Below are positions 1 to 7,770 of a DNA stretch of 37,930 nt, one piece after another. The DNA comes from Candidatus Thorarchaeota archaeon (GTDB taxonomy: Archaea > Asgardarchaeota > Thorarchaeia > Thorarchaeales > Thorarchaeaceae): the NCBI GenBank assembly GCA_018238205.1, contig JABCTV010000008.1, positions 1 through 37,930 of the forward strand, written 5' to 3'. Under the pieces are notes generated by a model. It searched no databases. It was not told the DNA's origin and saw nothing but the letters and a program-made list of their open reading frames with translations. How positions within the stretch are numbered: position 1 is the stretch's first letter; the number at the start of each line of letters is the position of its first letter. A program made the translations under genes and the position numbers.

Positions 1-572
1 AGTGATAGTTTTCCTAATGGTACGGCTAAAATAATTGGTAGTAAGAGCATTATGAAAATAACAAGTATGTTGGTAATGTGGGTCTTTCTTGGAATCTCTT
101 CTTGTTCAAAATCGGAATGCTTCTTCTTGACGGCATCAACTATCAGTAACAATGCAAGAACAAAGAATCCTGTTACGACAAGAGCACCTAGAGGCTCCAG
201 ATACGACCAACCCATGTACATCAGAATCATGAATCCCAAATTTGTGAGAACAAAGAATATGAATACATTGAGCACGAGATTGACACTCTGTGGTGCTCGT
301 TTAACAGTAAGACCGTACACACTGGGATTCCGTTTGAGTCCATAGATCAACAGTATTGGAATCAAAAACCACAAGATCCCTATGAGGTATGGCGCTTCCA
401 TAGGAAACGGGGTTGGGTCAACGGTTCCGTATAGCAGTTGGAGTAGACCAAGAGCTAAGAGTGAATAGACTACAAACCTGACAATAATAACTTCAGTAAC
501 AGCTAGCAACTTGCCAGTAACTGTTAATTCATTTGTTGGACTCGTTACCTCTTCAATAATTTCACTGTTCAC
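1..572 (-). CDS. Multi-pass membrane protein, C-terminus cut by window edge
   Basis: An open frame runs from a GTG at 572 to the left edge without a stop (190 codons seen). A GGAGGA lies 6-8 bases upstream of the GTG, which decides the start. After about 20 polar residues (MNSEIIEEVTSPTNELTVTG) there are at least four hydrophobic stretches separated by short charged loops, one holding KKKHSDFEQEEIPRK. I recognise no family. It lies on the same strand as the CPBP protease upstream (about 85 bases apart), so the two may be co-transcribed. Any plus-strand reading of this stretch is a shadow of it. Confidence 0.7.
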   Translation of the reverse strand, partial: MNSEIIEEVTSPTNELTVTGKLLAVTEVIIVRFVVYSLLALGLLQLLYGTVDPTPFPMEAPYLIGILWFLIPILLIYGLKRNPSVYGLTVKRAPQSVNLVLNVFIFFVLTNLGFMILMYMGWSYLEPLGALVVTGFFVLALLLIVDAVKKKHSDFEQEEIPRKTHITNILVIFIMLLLPIILAVPLGKLS

Positions 573-657
573 TCTTATGATCCTCCATTTTGCGTTGATA
601 GTCTACTCTACGATTACCGTCCATAAATCATGAATGAATAAAACCTCTTGCATGTTT

Positions 658-1566
658 TTACACCGCCATGAGGATGAAGGTGAAGATGACCACATCAGGT
701 AAGAAGTGGACCAGCCATGCCCAGAAGAAACCCTTTGTTTCAAGCATACTCTTTCCTAGGAACCAACCCAGGAATCCTGCAAGAAGGATACCAAGCACTC
801 CACTCGGATATCCGTAGAAATGACCAAGTCCGAAATAGAATGTGGTAAGCAAGAGTGCTTGTTCTTTGCCAATCCTGTCCCAGAGAACTGATAGTGGAGC
901 AGCTCGTAGAGTGAACTCCTCATTGAAAGCATTCATTGTTGCAATGACCATAGCTACCGGGATAACAACCAATAAACTAGGTATTGGACCTGCAGGTTGT
1001 ACCCAATTTCCAAGGAGAATGATGAAGGATACTACTGTGAAGATTACTGCGAAGATGGTACCTATCTTTGGCCATGAATCAGATTCTTTGCTTCCAATTA
1101 ATTTTGAGGGTTCCACTGGTGCTCGGATGTCCCCTTTGATAAGGAAGAAATCTGACCTTCTGAGCCCCCTGACCAAGAGGAGTAGTAAAACGAATAACGC
1201 TGGAGTGAGCCTTAAGACATGAATCATAACTGCTGAGAGCATCGCTGGTAGTGAACCTGTCCAATCTATCCAGAATGTACTGTCACGAATATAGGGAATC
1301 AATCCAAAGTTCCAGCCAGCTCCGTATCCAAGAAGAAAGATTGAGAGTAGAATGAAAACAAATTCCCGAAGTGGTTTGAGACCTTGAAATAGAAGAGTAG
1401 CGGAGAGGATCAGAAATAGACCAGCTACGTGCACCCAAGGCCACCATACTGGTTCTCCCGGTCCGATTTCACGCCATAGAATGATAGCTAAATTGCTTGT
1501 TAGAATAACTGCAATCCAAGCTATAGCAAGGATATTTCTCCGTGATGGTTCAGAATAGTCCTCCAT
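658..1566 (-). CDS. CPBP family intramembrane glutamic endopeptidase (Abi/CAAX-like)
   Basis: About 302 aa with seven or eight hydrophobic segments. The C-terminal third carries the CPBP signature: EEFTLR (EExxxR), then FGLGH (FxxxH), then a late histidine in WLVHFLPD. In this family these residues form a membrane-embedded active site, used by Rce1-type CAAX proteases and by many prokaryotic proteins of unknown substrate. The frame can be extended to a TTG at 1587. I prefer the ATG at 1566 because the GGGAGG about 13 bases upstream serves it and the extension is not hydrophobic. The substrate is unknown. Neighbours are an unrecognised membrane protein downstream and a divergent methyltransferase upstream. 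Confidence 0.85.
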   Translation of the reverse strand: MEDYSEPSRRNILAIAWIAVILTSNLAIILWREIGPGEPVWWPWVHVAGLFLILSATLLFQGLKPLREFVFILLSIFLLGYGAGWNFGLIPYIRDSTFWIDWTGSLPAMLSAVMIHVLRLTPALFVLLLLLVRGLRRSDFFLIKGDIRAPVEPSKLIGSKESDSWPKIGTIFAVIFTVVSFIILLGNWVQPAGPIPSLLVVIPVAMVIATMNAFNEEFTLRAAPLSVLWDRIGKEQALLLTTFYFGLGHFYGYPSGVLGILLAGFLGWFLGKSMLETKGFFWAWLVHFLPDVVIFTFILMAV

Positions 1567-1709
1567 TAGACATTCAAATCCTCCCAAACGATTATCAAAA
1601 CGGAAATCGGGGAACTTTTGACCTTTGCGATTTCAGTACTTTCCAATCCCATTCTTTGGTCAAGCTCATAAGGAGAATCAATAATTCTGGTGATTAATGG
1701 TGTACTAGG

Positions 1710-2450
1710 ATGTTCAAGAAAACCGTCGACTATGATAAGTTTTCAAAGGTGTACGATAAAGTAAGAGAGGGGAATCCAGAAATGGTACACCAGATTCTCG
1801 ATGGGGTTTCATTGTCGGGGTCATCACTGGTTTTAGACATAGGGTGTGGTACGGGAAATAACACACTCCTCTTGGCTTCCACTGTACAAGCTAATGTAAT
1901 TGGTCTTGACATATCACAGGGAATGCTTCAGAAAGCATATGAAAAACAAAGCCAGATTCTCTTTGTGCAAGCTCCTGCAGACTGCATCCCAGTTGCGTCC
2001 GAAACTATTGAATTTGTCTACATGACTGAAGTGCTTCATCATCTTCCTGATATCCCTGCAACCCTTCATGAAATTTGCAGGATCTTGAAAAGTTCAGGAT
2101 CGTTCTGCATTGTAACACAGTCTCACAAACAGATAGACCGCCGTATGACTTCACGATTCTTTCCTGCATCTGTTGCAGTAGACAAGGAACGCTATCCTGA
2201 TATTGATGTAATCGAAGACCTGCTTTTCAAAGCTGGATTCAGTGCTGTGAATTCGAAGGAGTATACATACAGTCCCGTACGACTTGGTGACGAATATCTT
2301 GAAACTGTGACAAAGCGTGGATTTTCAATGCTCCATAAAATAAGCAATGAAGACTACGAGAAGGGTCTCGAAGATCTGAGGGAGGCCTTTCAGCAGAGTG
2401 AGGTGTTGATGTACTCTGCAGACTATTCATTCATCTGGGCTACAAAGTAG
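1710..2450 (+). CDS. Class I SAM-dependent methyltransferase
   Basis: 246 aa. Motif I is VLDIGCGTGN (residues 41-50), the glycine-rich SAM-binding loop of a Rossmann-fold methyltransferase. An acidic residue at the end of strand 2 (VIGLDIS) and a post-motif region with EVLHHLPD and LHEICRILKSSG fit the Methyltransf_11/ubiE-like group. The C-terminal part (YSFIWATK) is short. The substrate cannot be read from sequence. The stop at 2450 directly abuts the end of the convergent chagasin-like gene, so the two transcripts meet tail to tail with no spacer. Confidence 0.85.
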   Translation: MFKKTVDYDKFSKVYDKVREGNPEMVHQILDGVSLSGSSLVLDIGCGTGNNTLLLASTVQANVIGLDISQGMLQKAYEKQSQILFVQAPADCIPVASETIEFVYMTEVLHHLPDIPATLHEICRILKSSGSFCIVTQSHKQIDRRMTSRFFPASVAVDKERYPDIDVIEDLLFKAGFSAVNSKEYTYSPVRLGDEYLETVTKRGFSMLHKISNEDYEKGLEDLREAFQQSEVLMYSADYSFIWATK

Positions 2451-2801
2451 TTATGGCTTCACTATAATGGTGATTGTACATGTACTCTCCACTTCAAATC
2501 TAAACAGTATATTGATCTTGAGTGTGGTTCCGCCCGCCTTCAGTGCTTTGAAGAACCATTTCCCTCGCTCTGCATCTCCACCAGTCCAACCTGGTTTCTT
2601 CATATGTTCGGGATGAAGGTACTCGGCCTCAGTACCCGTGTGAGTGATGATTGAATCATCCTCGATATTGAATTCAGCATCTTCTCCAACTGACCCATGT
2701 CGATGAAATTGATAGTAGAACTTGTCACCTACAGATATTTTCAGGACTGTATCTTCACCTTTACACTCAGCTCTGGGAATCTCATCTTTTGGAGGTTTCA
2801 C
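2451..2801 (-). CDS. Chagasin-like (inhibitor I42 fold) protein, tentative
   Basis: 116 aa from a GTG at 2801, preceded by AGGAG at 9 bases spacing. The second half resembles the chagasin/I42 cysteine-protease inhibitor domain: a GWTGGDAERGKWFF segment in place of the Gly-rich L4 loop, then KALKAGGTTLKINILFRFEVES in the position of the R-P-W L6 strand. The NPTTG L2 motif is not evident, so inhibitor activity is not assured and only the fold is suggested. There is no signal peptide. The first 20 bases overlap the end of the upstream secreted protein, which implies translational coupling. Confidence 0.5.
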   Translation of the reverse strand: MKPPKDEIPRAECKGEDTVLKISVGDKFYYQFHRHGSVGEDAEFNIEDDSIITHTGTEAEYLHPEHMKKPGWTGGDAERGKWFFKALKAGGTTLKINILFRFEVESTCTITIIVKP

Positions 2802-3564
2802 GTTTCGTTTCTCCTAGCTTCTGAACTACTGGTTTCTTAGCTCTGTAACCTTGGTATACTATAATGGCAACGATGAGACCTACTGCAGCTGCAATTGAAT
2901 AGATAAGGATAGTACTCATCTGAAGTCCTTCTGATACTGTTGTGGGCATACCTGGATGCCAATTAACCAGAATGACATCTATCAGGTCATTACCCAAAGT
3001 AGAATGTCTTTGTCTCATATAATTCAGTGTGCCATTTTCTTTCTCATAGCGTATCTCAATGGTTATGCTGATAACACTACCATCAAGAGCTTGGTATGAA
3101 CCAGTACCTATAGTTCCCCATTCCTCTGTTGTATCAACGAGTGTGATTCCCTCGGATCCAGTGATGTTGGTAATCTCATTGATAAATTCCCAATCACCAA
3201 TCGGGATTACAAAATCTTCCAGTCCGAACATGATTGGTACTGAATCATTAGCTCTCTCAAGGACACATGATGATTCTGGCATTTGTGAAGATTCATTGAT
3301 CAAGCTTGGAATTTCATCAAGTCCTGTAACTCTTAGCGTGGCCTTCTCTCCAACAGTCATGGATGGAACGTACGGCATATACGTAGCTACAATCTGTATA
3401 TAGCTTGGATCTGCAAGATATGCTCTTTGTAACACATAGGTGAACTCTTCATCAACATCCACTCCCCACTCTAGAGCATTATTAGATTGAGCCTCTGCTG
3501 TTATTGGGACTGATGAGCAAATTAAAATCAGCACGAAGGTCAATGTAAGGAATTTCAGTTTCAA
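2782..3564 (-). CDS. Secreted, C-terminally membrane-anchored protein
   Basis: 260 aa from a TTG at 3564; a stop lies three codons upstream and AAGGTGA sits 6 bases before the TTG. A signal peptide (MKLKFLTLTFVLILICSS, cleavage near AEA-QS) is followed by an extracellular part rich in beta-strand-like segments with several N-x-S/T sites. Near residue 220 a single transmembrane helix (ILIYSIAAAVGLIVAIIVY) precedes a basic cytoplasmic tail. No catalytic motif is seen. This architecture is common in archaeal surface proteins. It overlaps the downstream chagasin-like gene by 20 bases, so the products may work together. Confidence 0.7.
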   Translation of the reverse strand: MKLKFLTLTFVLILICSSVPITAEAQSNNALEWGVDVDEEFTYVLQRAYLADPSYIQIVATYMPYVPSMTVGEKATLRVTGLDEIPSLINESSQMPESSCVLERANDSVPIMFGLEDFVIPIGDWEFINEITNITGSEGITLVDTTEEWGTIGTGSYQALDGSVISITIEIRYEKENGTLNYMRQRHSTLGNDLIDVILVNWHPGMPTTVSEGLQMSTILIYSIAAAVGLIVAIIVYQGYRAKKPVVQKLGETKRETSKR

Positions 3565-3614
3565 CCTTGTTCACCTTGTGAGACTCTTTATCATTATTCT
3601 AATGAAGCTATTCA

Positions 3615-4349
3615 TCAGAGAATTTCTAGAAACTCTTCAATATGATCAACCACAACGACATCGGTTGTTATCTTATCGATTTCATGAGGATCTATCCATG
3701 TTAGAAGAACAGGAAGCATCTCAGCTCGTGTAGCAGCAACACAGTCGTATTCTACAATATTTCCCACATATGCGCACTTTCGCGGATTCACGCCGAGTTC
3801 TTCTGCAACTTGAAGAAGCATGTACGGTGAAGGCTTGGCATATCCTGGTACTGCGGTGTACTCAATGCTCTCAAATAATTGATGGATTGAATCTGCCTTC
3901 ATCGATTTTGTGGGATCAGTGAATCTATTTGATGCAATTCCCAGCTTGAAACCTCTTCTCAATAGTTCTTGAAGTGTATCCAGAACACCATCGATGAGTT
4001 TTGGTTCAACGTCTTCTAAGAACGTGTCCCATTTTTGCTGATAGCGTTCTGCAAGATTTTCAACATCATCCTTGATTCCAAGTCCTTTCAGGAGTAGTGT
4101 ACCATATTCGACCCATTCGGTCTTGCTTGGATTCCAGTGCATGTGAACATTGTTCTTAATCATATGAGTCCAAAGCCAATCGTTTGCATCCACCAAGGCC
4201 TCTTTGATATGGTCATCAGAAAGTCCCACTGACTCGTCAACACCAGAATCTATCATGAACTGTCTTGTTAGACTGCACATGTCAGAGGCTGGATGGTATA
4301 GGGTTCCTCCCAAATCAAAAATCAGTGCCTCAATTCCTTTGATATTCAT
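3615..4349 (-). CDS. HAD-superfamily hydrolase-like protein
   Basis: 244 aa. HAD motif I reads FDLGGTLY near residue 11: the nucleophile Asp is present but the second Asp (general acid) is Gly, as in a minority of HAD proteins. Motif II is GIASNR, the motif III lysine is in PGYAKPSP, and motif IV is YVGNIVEYD. A helical cap lies between motifs I and II. It is probably a phosphohydrolase of the haloacid dehalogenase/PGP group, but loss of the acid residue may lower or change activity. It stands alone, with an intergenic stretch upstream. Confidence 0.8.
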   Translation of the reverse strand: MNIKGIEALIFDLGGTLYHPASDMCSLTRQFMIDSGVDESVGLSDDHIKEALVDANDWLWTHMIKNNVHMHWNPSKTEWVEYGTLLLKGLGIKDDVENLAERYQQKWDTFLEDVEPKLIDGVLDTLQELLRRGFKLGIASNRFTDPTKSMKADSIHQLFESIEYTAVPGYAKPSPYMLLQVAEELGVNPRKCAYVGNIVEYDCVAATRAEMLPVLLTWIDPHEIDKITTDVVVVDHIEEFLEIL

Positions 4350-4498
4350 CGTACGGAGATAGCAAACTCGTATGCACTTGTATCCTTCGTCTGCGATATC
4401 TCAATGCTTTTGAGTAATTGACTTTATTTCAAGTCTGAAATCTCGATGATTCAATTAAATTTGTATGAGTTCATATACTTGTATCATTATGGAATATT

Positions 4499-4828
4499 AT
4501 GAACGGACTAGGTATGTGGACTAGGTCAGTTGTTCGAGGAACAACTAATCGACGTGCGCGACTGAAAGCCCATAGGAAGAGTTCGAAGAAATCTTCCAAA
4601 GGGAAGTCCTTACTCTCTAAGAAAGAATCATCATCAGGTTCTGGAGAGTCCGCGGCTGTTCACTTTGTCCAATCGGACCTTGTCAGTTTCAGTGATGGGA
4701 CTGGTGAGAGTGATAATGACCCCGCCGTGGTAAGAACTGTGGAAACTCTCTCTGTGACTGGAAGTGATGTTCTAGTAATCAAACAGGAGAAAGAAGCCAG
4801 GTCTTCAGGAGGAATCCCATCCCGATGA
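4499..4828 (+). pseudogene. Remnant of the 3' end of a TnpB-type gene
   Basis: The open frame of 109 codons has no fold-like pattern but resembles the C-terminal tail of the complete TnpB at 35587-37371. NGLGMW matches KGLGRW, followed in both by Arg/Lys/Ser-rich sequence (RKSSKKSSKGKSLLS versus RSSRSKGKSSLPS) and a later acidic Ser/Thr-rich part. The RuvC domain and zinc finger that should precede it are missing. The tail continues into a conserved DNA block, GAGAAGGGTGGAACA, at 4896-4910. I read this as a truncated, inactive relative of the TnpB element, not a living gene. Confidence 0.55.
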
Positions 4829-4895
4829 ATGTCGACAAAGCTCTTGCTAAGTTTAGCATTTTCTCGAAAATGCTGGATGGTGGTGACACTGGCAA

Positions 4896-4945
4896 GAGAA
4901 GGGTGGAACATAGAAATTTCTTACAGTTGAGTGTAACTCACCACG
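4896..4945 (+). repeat. Element-end block shared with the intact TnpB element
   Basis: GAGAAGGGTGGAACA (4896-4910) occurs again, in the matching position relative to the tail of the TnpB gene, at 35638-35652 (minus strand). About 15 bases later comes GTTGAGTG followed by TAACTCACC, a small palindrome containing the reverse complement of CACTCAAC, the core of the terminal repeat of the intact element. This is probably the degraded right end of the TnpB remnant. Confidence 0.5.
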
Positions 4946-5758
4946 AAATGTAAGATTTAGGTTATCAGTAGATATCTGATAGAAGCCCAATTTGCTGGGA
5001 TATAGGGGCCGGGACCTGTCACCCTTCACACTAACTCCCAGCATCACGGCTTCAGAATTGTATCTGGCTCCACTGAGCTGTCTCGTGTCGGGAATATTGG
5101 TACCGACCAACCTGACAATGTACGATACCGGGGTGACCCTCAGTTCATCTGTGGGATAAGCATCCCCATCATAAGAGTCCGTTGTGGTTCGTCCTATTGG
5201 TATTTGTCAGGCAAATGTCCAGGATGTAACCCACCCAATGCGCAACACTTCATTGGATAAACCTCAGCGTGCCCTCGTGAGTGGGACAAGATACTCCCGA
5301 ACATAATAATCAAGGATTGAATTGTTATTAGCATTGTCACATGGCGCGAATTATTGAAGAATATCAATTGGGTGCATATACACACGTTCAAGTTTTATGG
5401 TAGTAACGACAGCTTCAAATACGCTCGGGGAAAAGCCGAGCTTGTATAGCACCACTGAAACAAATTCAGTCGTGTTTTGCAAATTATCATATCACATGCG
5501 CCATGGTTCCCTCGACTCAAGATAGAATTCGAGTCGGAAAGCGAGCTCGCGCAAGTCTTAGGACTATTATCATTCACAGGATCATCACATCACGGTTATC
5601 ATATCACATGTTCCAAACAAATTCGGAATAGAATGACAGGCGAGGTAGACTGATTCAATACAGTCATGAGGCATAGGCCCTAAGCCTAGTAAGACGCAGG
5701 CAGGTTCCAGCTCGGTCGAAGGACGAGGGTTCGTGGTAGTAAAGCACAGGAGACGTGC
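4946..5758. other. Hairpin-rich stretch without a recognisable gene
   Basis: No convincing reading frame here on either strand. Many perfect short hairpins are visible: GCTGGGA/TCCCAGC (about 4992-5040), GTCGG/CCGAC (about 5088-5106), GGGAT-AAGC-ATCCC (about 5153-5166), ATTTG/CAAAT (about 5202-5216), CCAATG/CATTGG (about 5236-5257), GCTCGG/CCGAGC (about 5423-5441) and CGACTC/GAGTCG (about 5513-5536). It may be a structured RNA or decayed mobile DNA. I looked for the conserved cores of RNase P RNA and SRP RNA and did not find them. Confidence 0.4.
5484..5610. repeat. 15-bp direct repeat pair, 112 bp apart
   Basis: TTATCATATCACATG occurs at 5484-5498 and again at 5596-5610. AAACAAATTC also occurs once upstream of the first copy and once downstream of the second. 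The copies lie in the gene-free stretch before dnaG. Function unknown; they may be element remnants or binding sites. Confidence 0.6.
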
Positions 5759-7063
5759 ATTAAAATAGGAACAGATTTCGACCAAAGTACAGCTAAATAT
5801 GTAATTAGAGCTAGAATAGAGATAGATGGCGTGGTCGACAAACCAGACGTAGTAGGAGCAGTTTTTGGACAGACAGAAGGACTGCTTGGAGAAGACCTGG
5901 ATCTACGAGAACTTCAACGTACAGGACGTATAGGAAGAATCCAGATTGCGATTAGAACAAAGGGTGGAAGCAGCACAGGAGAAGTAGTAATTCCTGTTTC
6001 ATTGAACAAGACTGCCACTGCGATACTTGCAGCTGCATTGGAAACCGTTGATAGAGTTGGTCCGTGCACTGCTAAAGTAATTCTTGAGAAACTTGAGGAT
6101 ATTCGAGGAGCCAAGAGAAGGAAGGTTGTAAGCAGGGCAATTAGTATCTTGAAAGGCTGGGAAGAAGACATAGCCCCAGGGAGTGACGAGATAACCACCG
6201 CTGTCACAAAAGGTCGCAAGGTTTCAATAGCAAAATATGGACCTGATAAGCTTCCAGCTGGACCAGAGTTGACTGGAAGTAAGGAAATAATCATAGTTGA
6301 GGGTCGTGCTGATGTCATCAATCTCATGAAATGTGGAATAAAGAATACCGTCGCAGTTGAAGGAACAAATATTCCAAAGTCAATTGTAGACCTTACAAAG
6401 AAAAGAGGAAAGAAGATTATTGCGTTCCTTGACGGGGACCGAGGCGGAGATCTTATTTTCCGAGAATTAATGCAGGTGGCTAAAGTTCACTATGTTGCAA
6501 GGGCTCCAGAAGGAAAAGAAGTTGAAGAACTTACACGACGAGAAGTCATTAAAGCGCTTCAGACACAGATTCCTGCTGCCAAGGCATTAGCATTAGTTAA
6601 ATCAAGAAAATCCACGTTTGGTAAGAAGAAACCCATACCAAAGAAGGATGTACCAACAAAGAAATTTGATCGACCTCGTCGAGAGACAAGGAGGTCTGAT
6701 GACTTCCCATCAAGACGAGATAAACCCGTACCAGCAGCTAGAAAGAAACCTATACGAAGACAACCTGTAGCCGTGGATGAGGTTTATACTTCCAAGATTG
6801 GAAAAATCAAAGAATCTTTCAAAGCTATTCTCTTTGATGATAAGAAGAAAGTTATTGCCGAGTGTGGAGTTGCAGATCTGGCAAAGAAGCTTGAGGAACA
6901 GGAAACAGTTCCAGCAGTTGTCTTTGATGGAGTAATAACTCAACGTTTAGTGGATATTGCAACCAAAAAGAAAACTGAGATTCTCATTGGAGCTGCTGTA
7001 GCAGACATTAAGGTCAAGCCAAACGGTCTGAAAATCTTCACCTTTGAGGACTTGGGACAATAA
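5759..7063 (+). CDS. dnaG: Archaeal DnaG-type primase (Toprim), exosome-associated
   Basis: Strong match to archaeal DnaG: DVVGAVFGQTEGLLG and DLRELQRTGRIGRI at the N-terminus, then a Toprim domain with VEGRADVINL (catalytic Glu) and FLDGDRGGD (Asp pair), then ARAPEGKEVEEL. A basic linker (around residues 265-320) leads to a C-terminal domain with VVFDGVITQRL. In other archaea the protein joins the exosome. The only canonical start in frame is GTG 5831, but the frame upstream encodes AKYVIRARIEIDG, which matches the family's conserved first strand. The frame is open back to a TAA at 5690-5692 with no ATG, GTG or TTG. The best start is ATT at 5759, with AGGAG (5748-5752) 6 bases upstream, giving 434 aa. 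Confidence 0.9.
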   Translation: MKIGTDFDQSTAKYVIRARIEIDGVVDKPDVVGAVFGQTEGLLGEDLDLRELQRTGRIGRIQIAIRTKGGSSTGEVVIPVSLNKTATAILAAALETVDRVGPCTAKVILEKLEDIRGAKRRKVVSRAISILKGWEEDIAPGSDEITTAVTKGRKVSIAKYGPDKLPAGPELTGSKEIIIVEGRADVINLMKCGIKNTVAVEGTNIPKSIVDLTKKRGKKIIAFLDGDRGGDLIFRELMQVAKVHYVARAPEGKEVEELTRREVIKALQTQIPAAKALALVKSRKSTFGKKKPIPKKDVPTKKFDRPRRETRRSDDFPSRRDKPVPAARKKPIRRQPVAVDEVYTSKIGKIKESFKAILFDDKKKVIAECGVADLAKKLEEQETVPAVVFDGVITQRLVDIATKKKTEILIGAAVADIKVKPNGLKIFTFEDLGQ

Positions 7064-7139
7064 TTTCAAAAAAAGGTACATTTCAGTATTCTTAATTAAG
7101 GAACAGTAGACGCCCAACATTAGCGGGATGATTAGATAG

Positions 7140-7150
7140 GATATATAATA
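7140..7150 (+). promoter_or_regulatory. TATA box of the OsmC-family gene
   Basis: An ATATATAATA stretch lies about 40 bases before the ATG at 7184. With the usual archaeal spacing of about 25 bases, transcription would start near 7168 and leave a leader of roughly 15 bases. Confidence 0.5.
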
Positions 7151-7183
7151 TCCTGTAAAATACCCGAAAACAAACAATAGAGA

Positions 7184-7639
7184 ATGATTACAATGGGAAA
7201 CTCAACATTTAGTGTAAAGTTAGATAAAACTGGAGCAGCAAAAATACACTCTATCACTCTTGGAGGACATGAGAGTACAACTGTTTGCCCTCCACCAATG
7301 CTTGGTGAACAGCCAGGGTCAACTAGCCCCCATCACCTGTTCCTTGCTTCAATTGGATCATGTGTGAATCTAATATTTGAAATTGCTCTTGAAAAGGCAA
7401 GGGTTGAAGTATTTGAGCTGGACTCAGACATATCTGGTGATTACGATACAGATGAATCAACTGGAGCTAGTAGATTCGAATCAATCACAGTTACCACAAA
7501 TGTTACTGTACCGAAAGGTACCAATGAGAGCAAAATACAGAGACTCTTTGAAGTTGCGCACAAAAACTGTCCCATAGGTAATTGTCTTGTGGGTTCTTGT
7601 GTTAAATTAATTACAGATTTGGTTGTCGAGTATAAGTAG
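7184..7639 (+). CDS. OsmC/Ohr-family protein
   Basis: 151 aa. Family hallmarks are SPHHLFLASIGSC (Cys60) and KNCPIGNCL (Cys129), which in OsmC/Ohr proteins form the peroxidatic and resolving pair that reduces organic hydroperoxides. Extra cysteines follow at 134 and 139. A second ATG three codons later (7193) could also be the start. The gene stands alone between its own TATA box and a terminator-like hairpin, suggesting a single-gene unit. Peroxide reduction is inferred from the family; some archaeal members have unknown substrates. Confidence 0.85.
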   Translation: MITMGNSTFSVKLDKTGAAKIHSITLGGHESTTVCPPPMLGEQPGSTSPHHLFLASIGSCVNLIFEIALEKARVEVFELDSDISGDYDTDESTGASRFESITVTTNVTVPKGTNESKIQRLFEVAHKNCPIGNCLVGSCVKLITDLVVEYK

Positions 7640-7706
7640 TATCATCAATTCGACACTTATACTTGGATGTGAAGCTCTAATCGAGCTTTACACCTTTATT
7701 TTTTCT
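7630..7706 (+). terminator. Two stem-loops followed by a T-rich run
   Basis: GTATAAGT (7630-7637) pairs with ACTTATAC (7655-7662) across the stop codon. A second hairpin, AAGCTC-TAATC-GAGCTT (about 7672-7687), is followed by CTTTATTTTTTCTG. The T-rich run fits archaeal termination after the OsmC gene. Confidence 0.55.
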
Positions 7707-7770
7707 GATTTTCGTCAAGTAATACTCACAATTATTTCGTTGTAACAGAGAAACATGAGATGGAGCATAT

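Noticed and set aside
52-345. Open frame of 97 codons on the plus strand
   Set aside because: It lies opposite a longer membrane-protein frame with a good Shine-Dalgarno site and has no protein-like pattern.
842-1222. Open frame on the plus strand opposite the CPBP gene
   Set aside because: The minus strand has the full CPBP signature; this is its antisense shadow.
4946-5400. RNase P RNA or SRP RNA gene
   Set aside because: The conserved cores (GAGGAAAGTC, ACAGAACCCGGCTTA, GGAAGGAAGCA-type tetraloop region) were not found on either strand.
4853-5785. Four short minus-strand frames of 60-85 codons before dnaG
   Set aside because: They lack ribosome sites and family features, and cover the hairpin-rich region and the true dnaG start.
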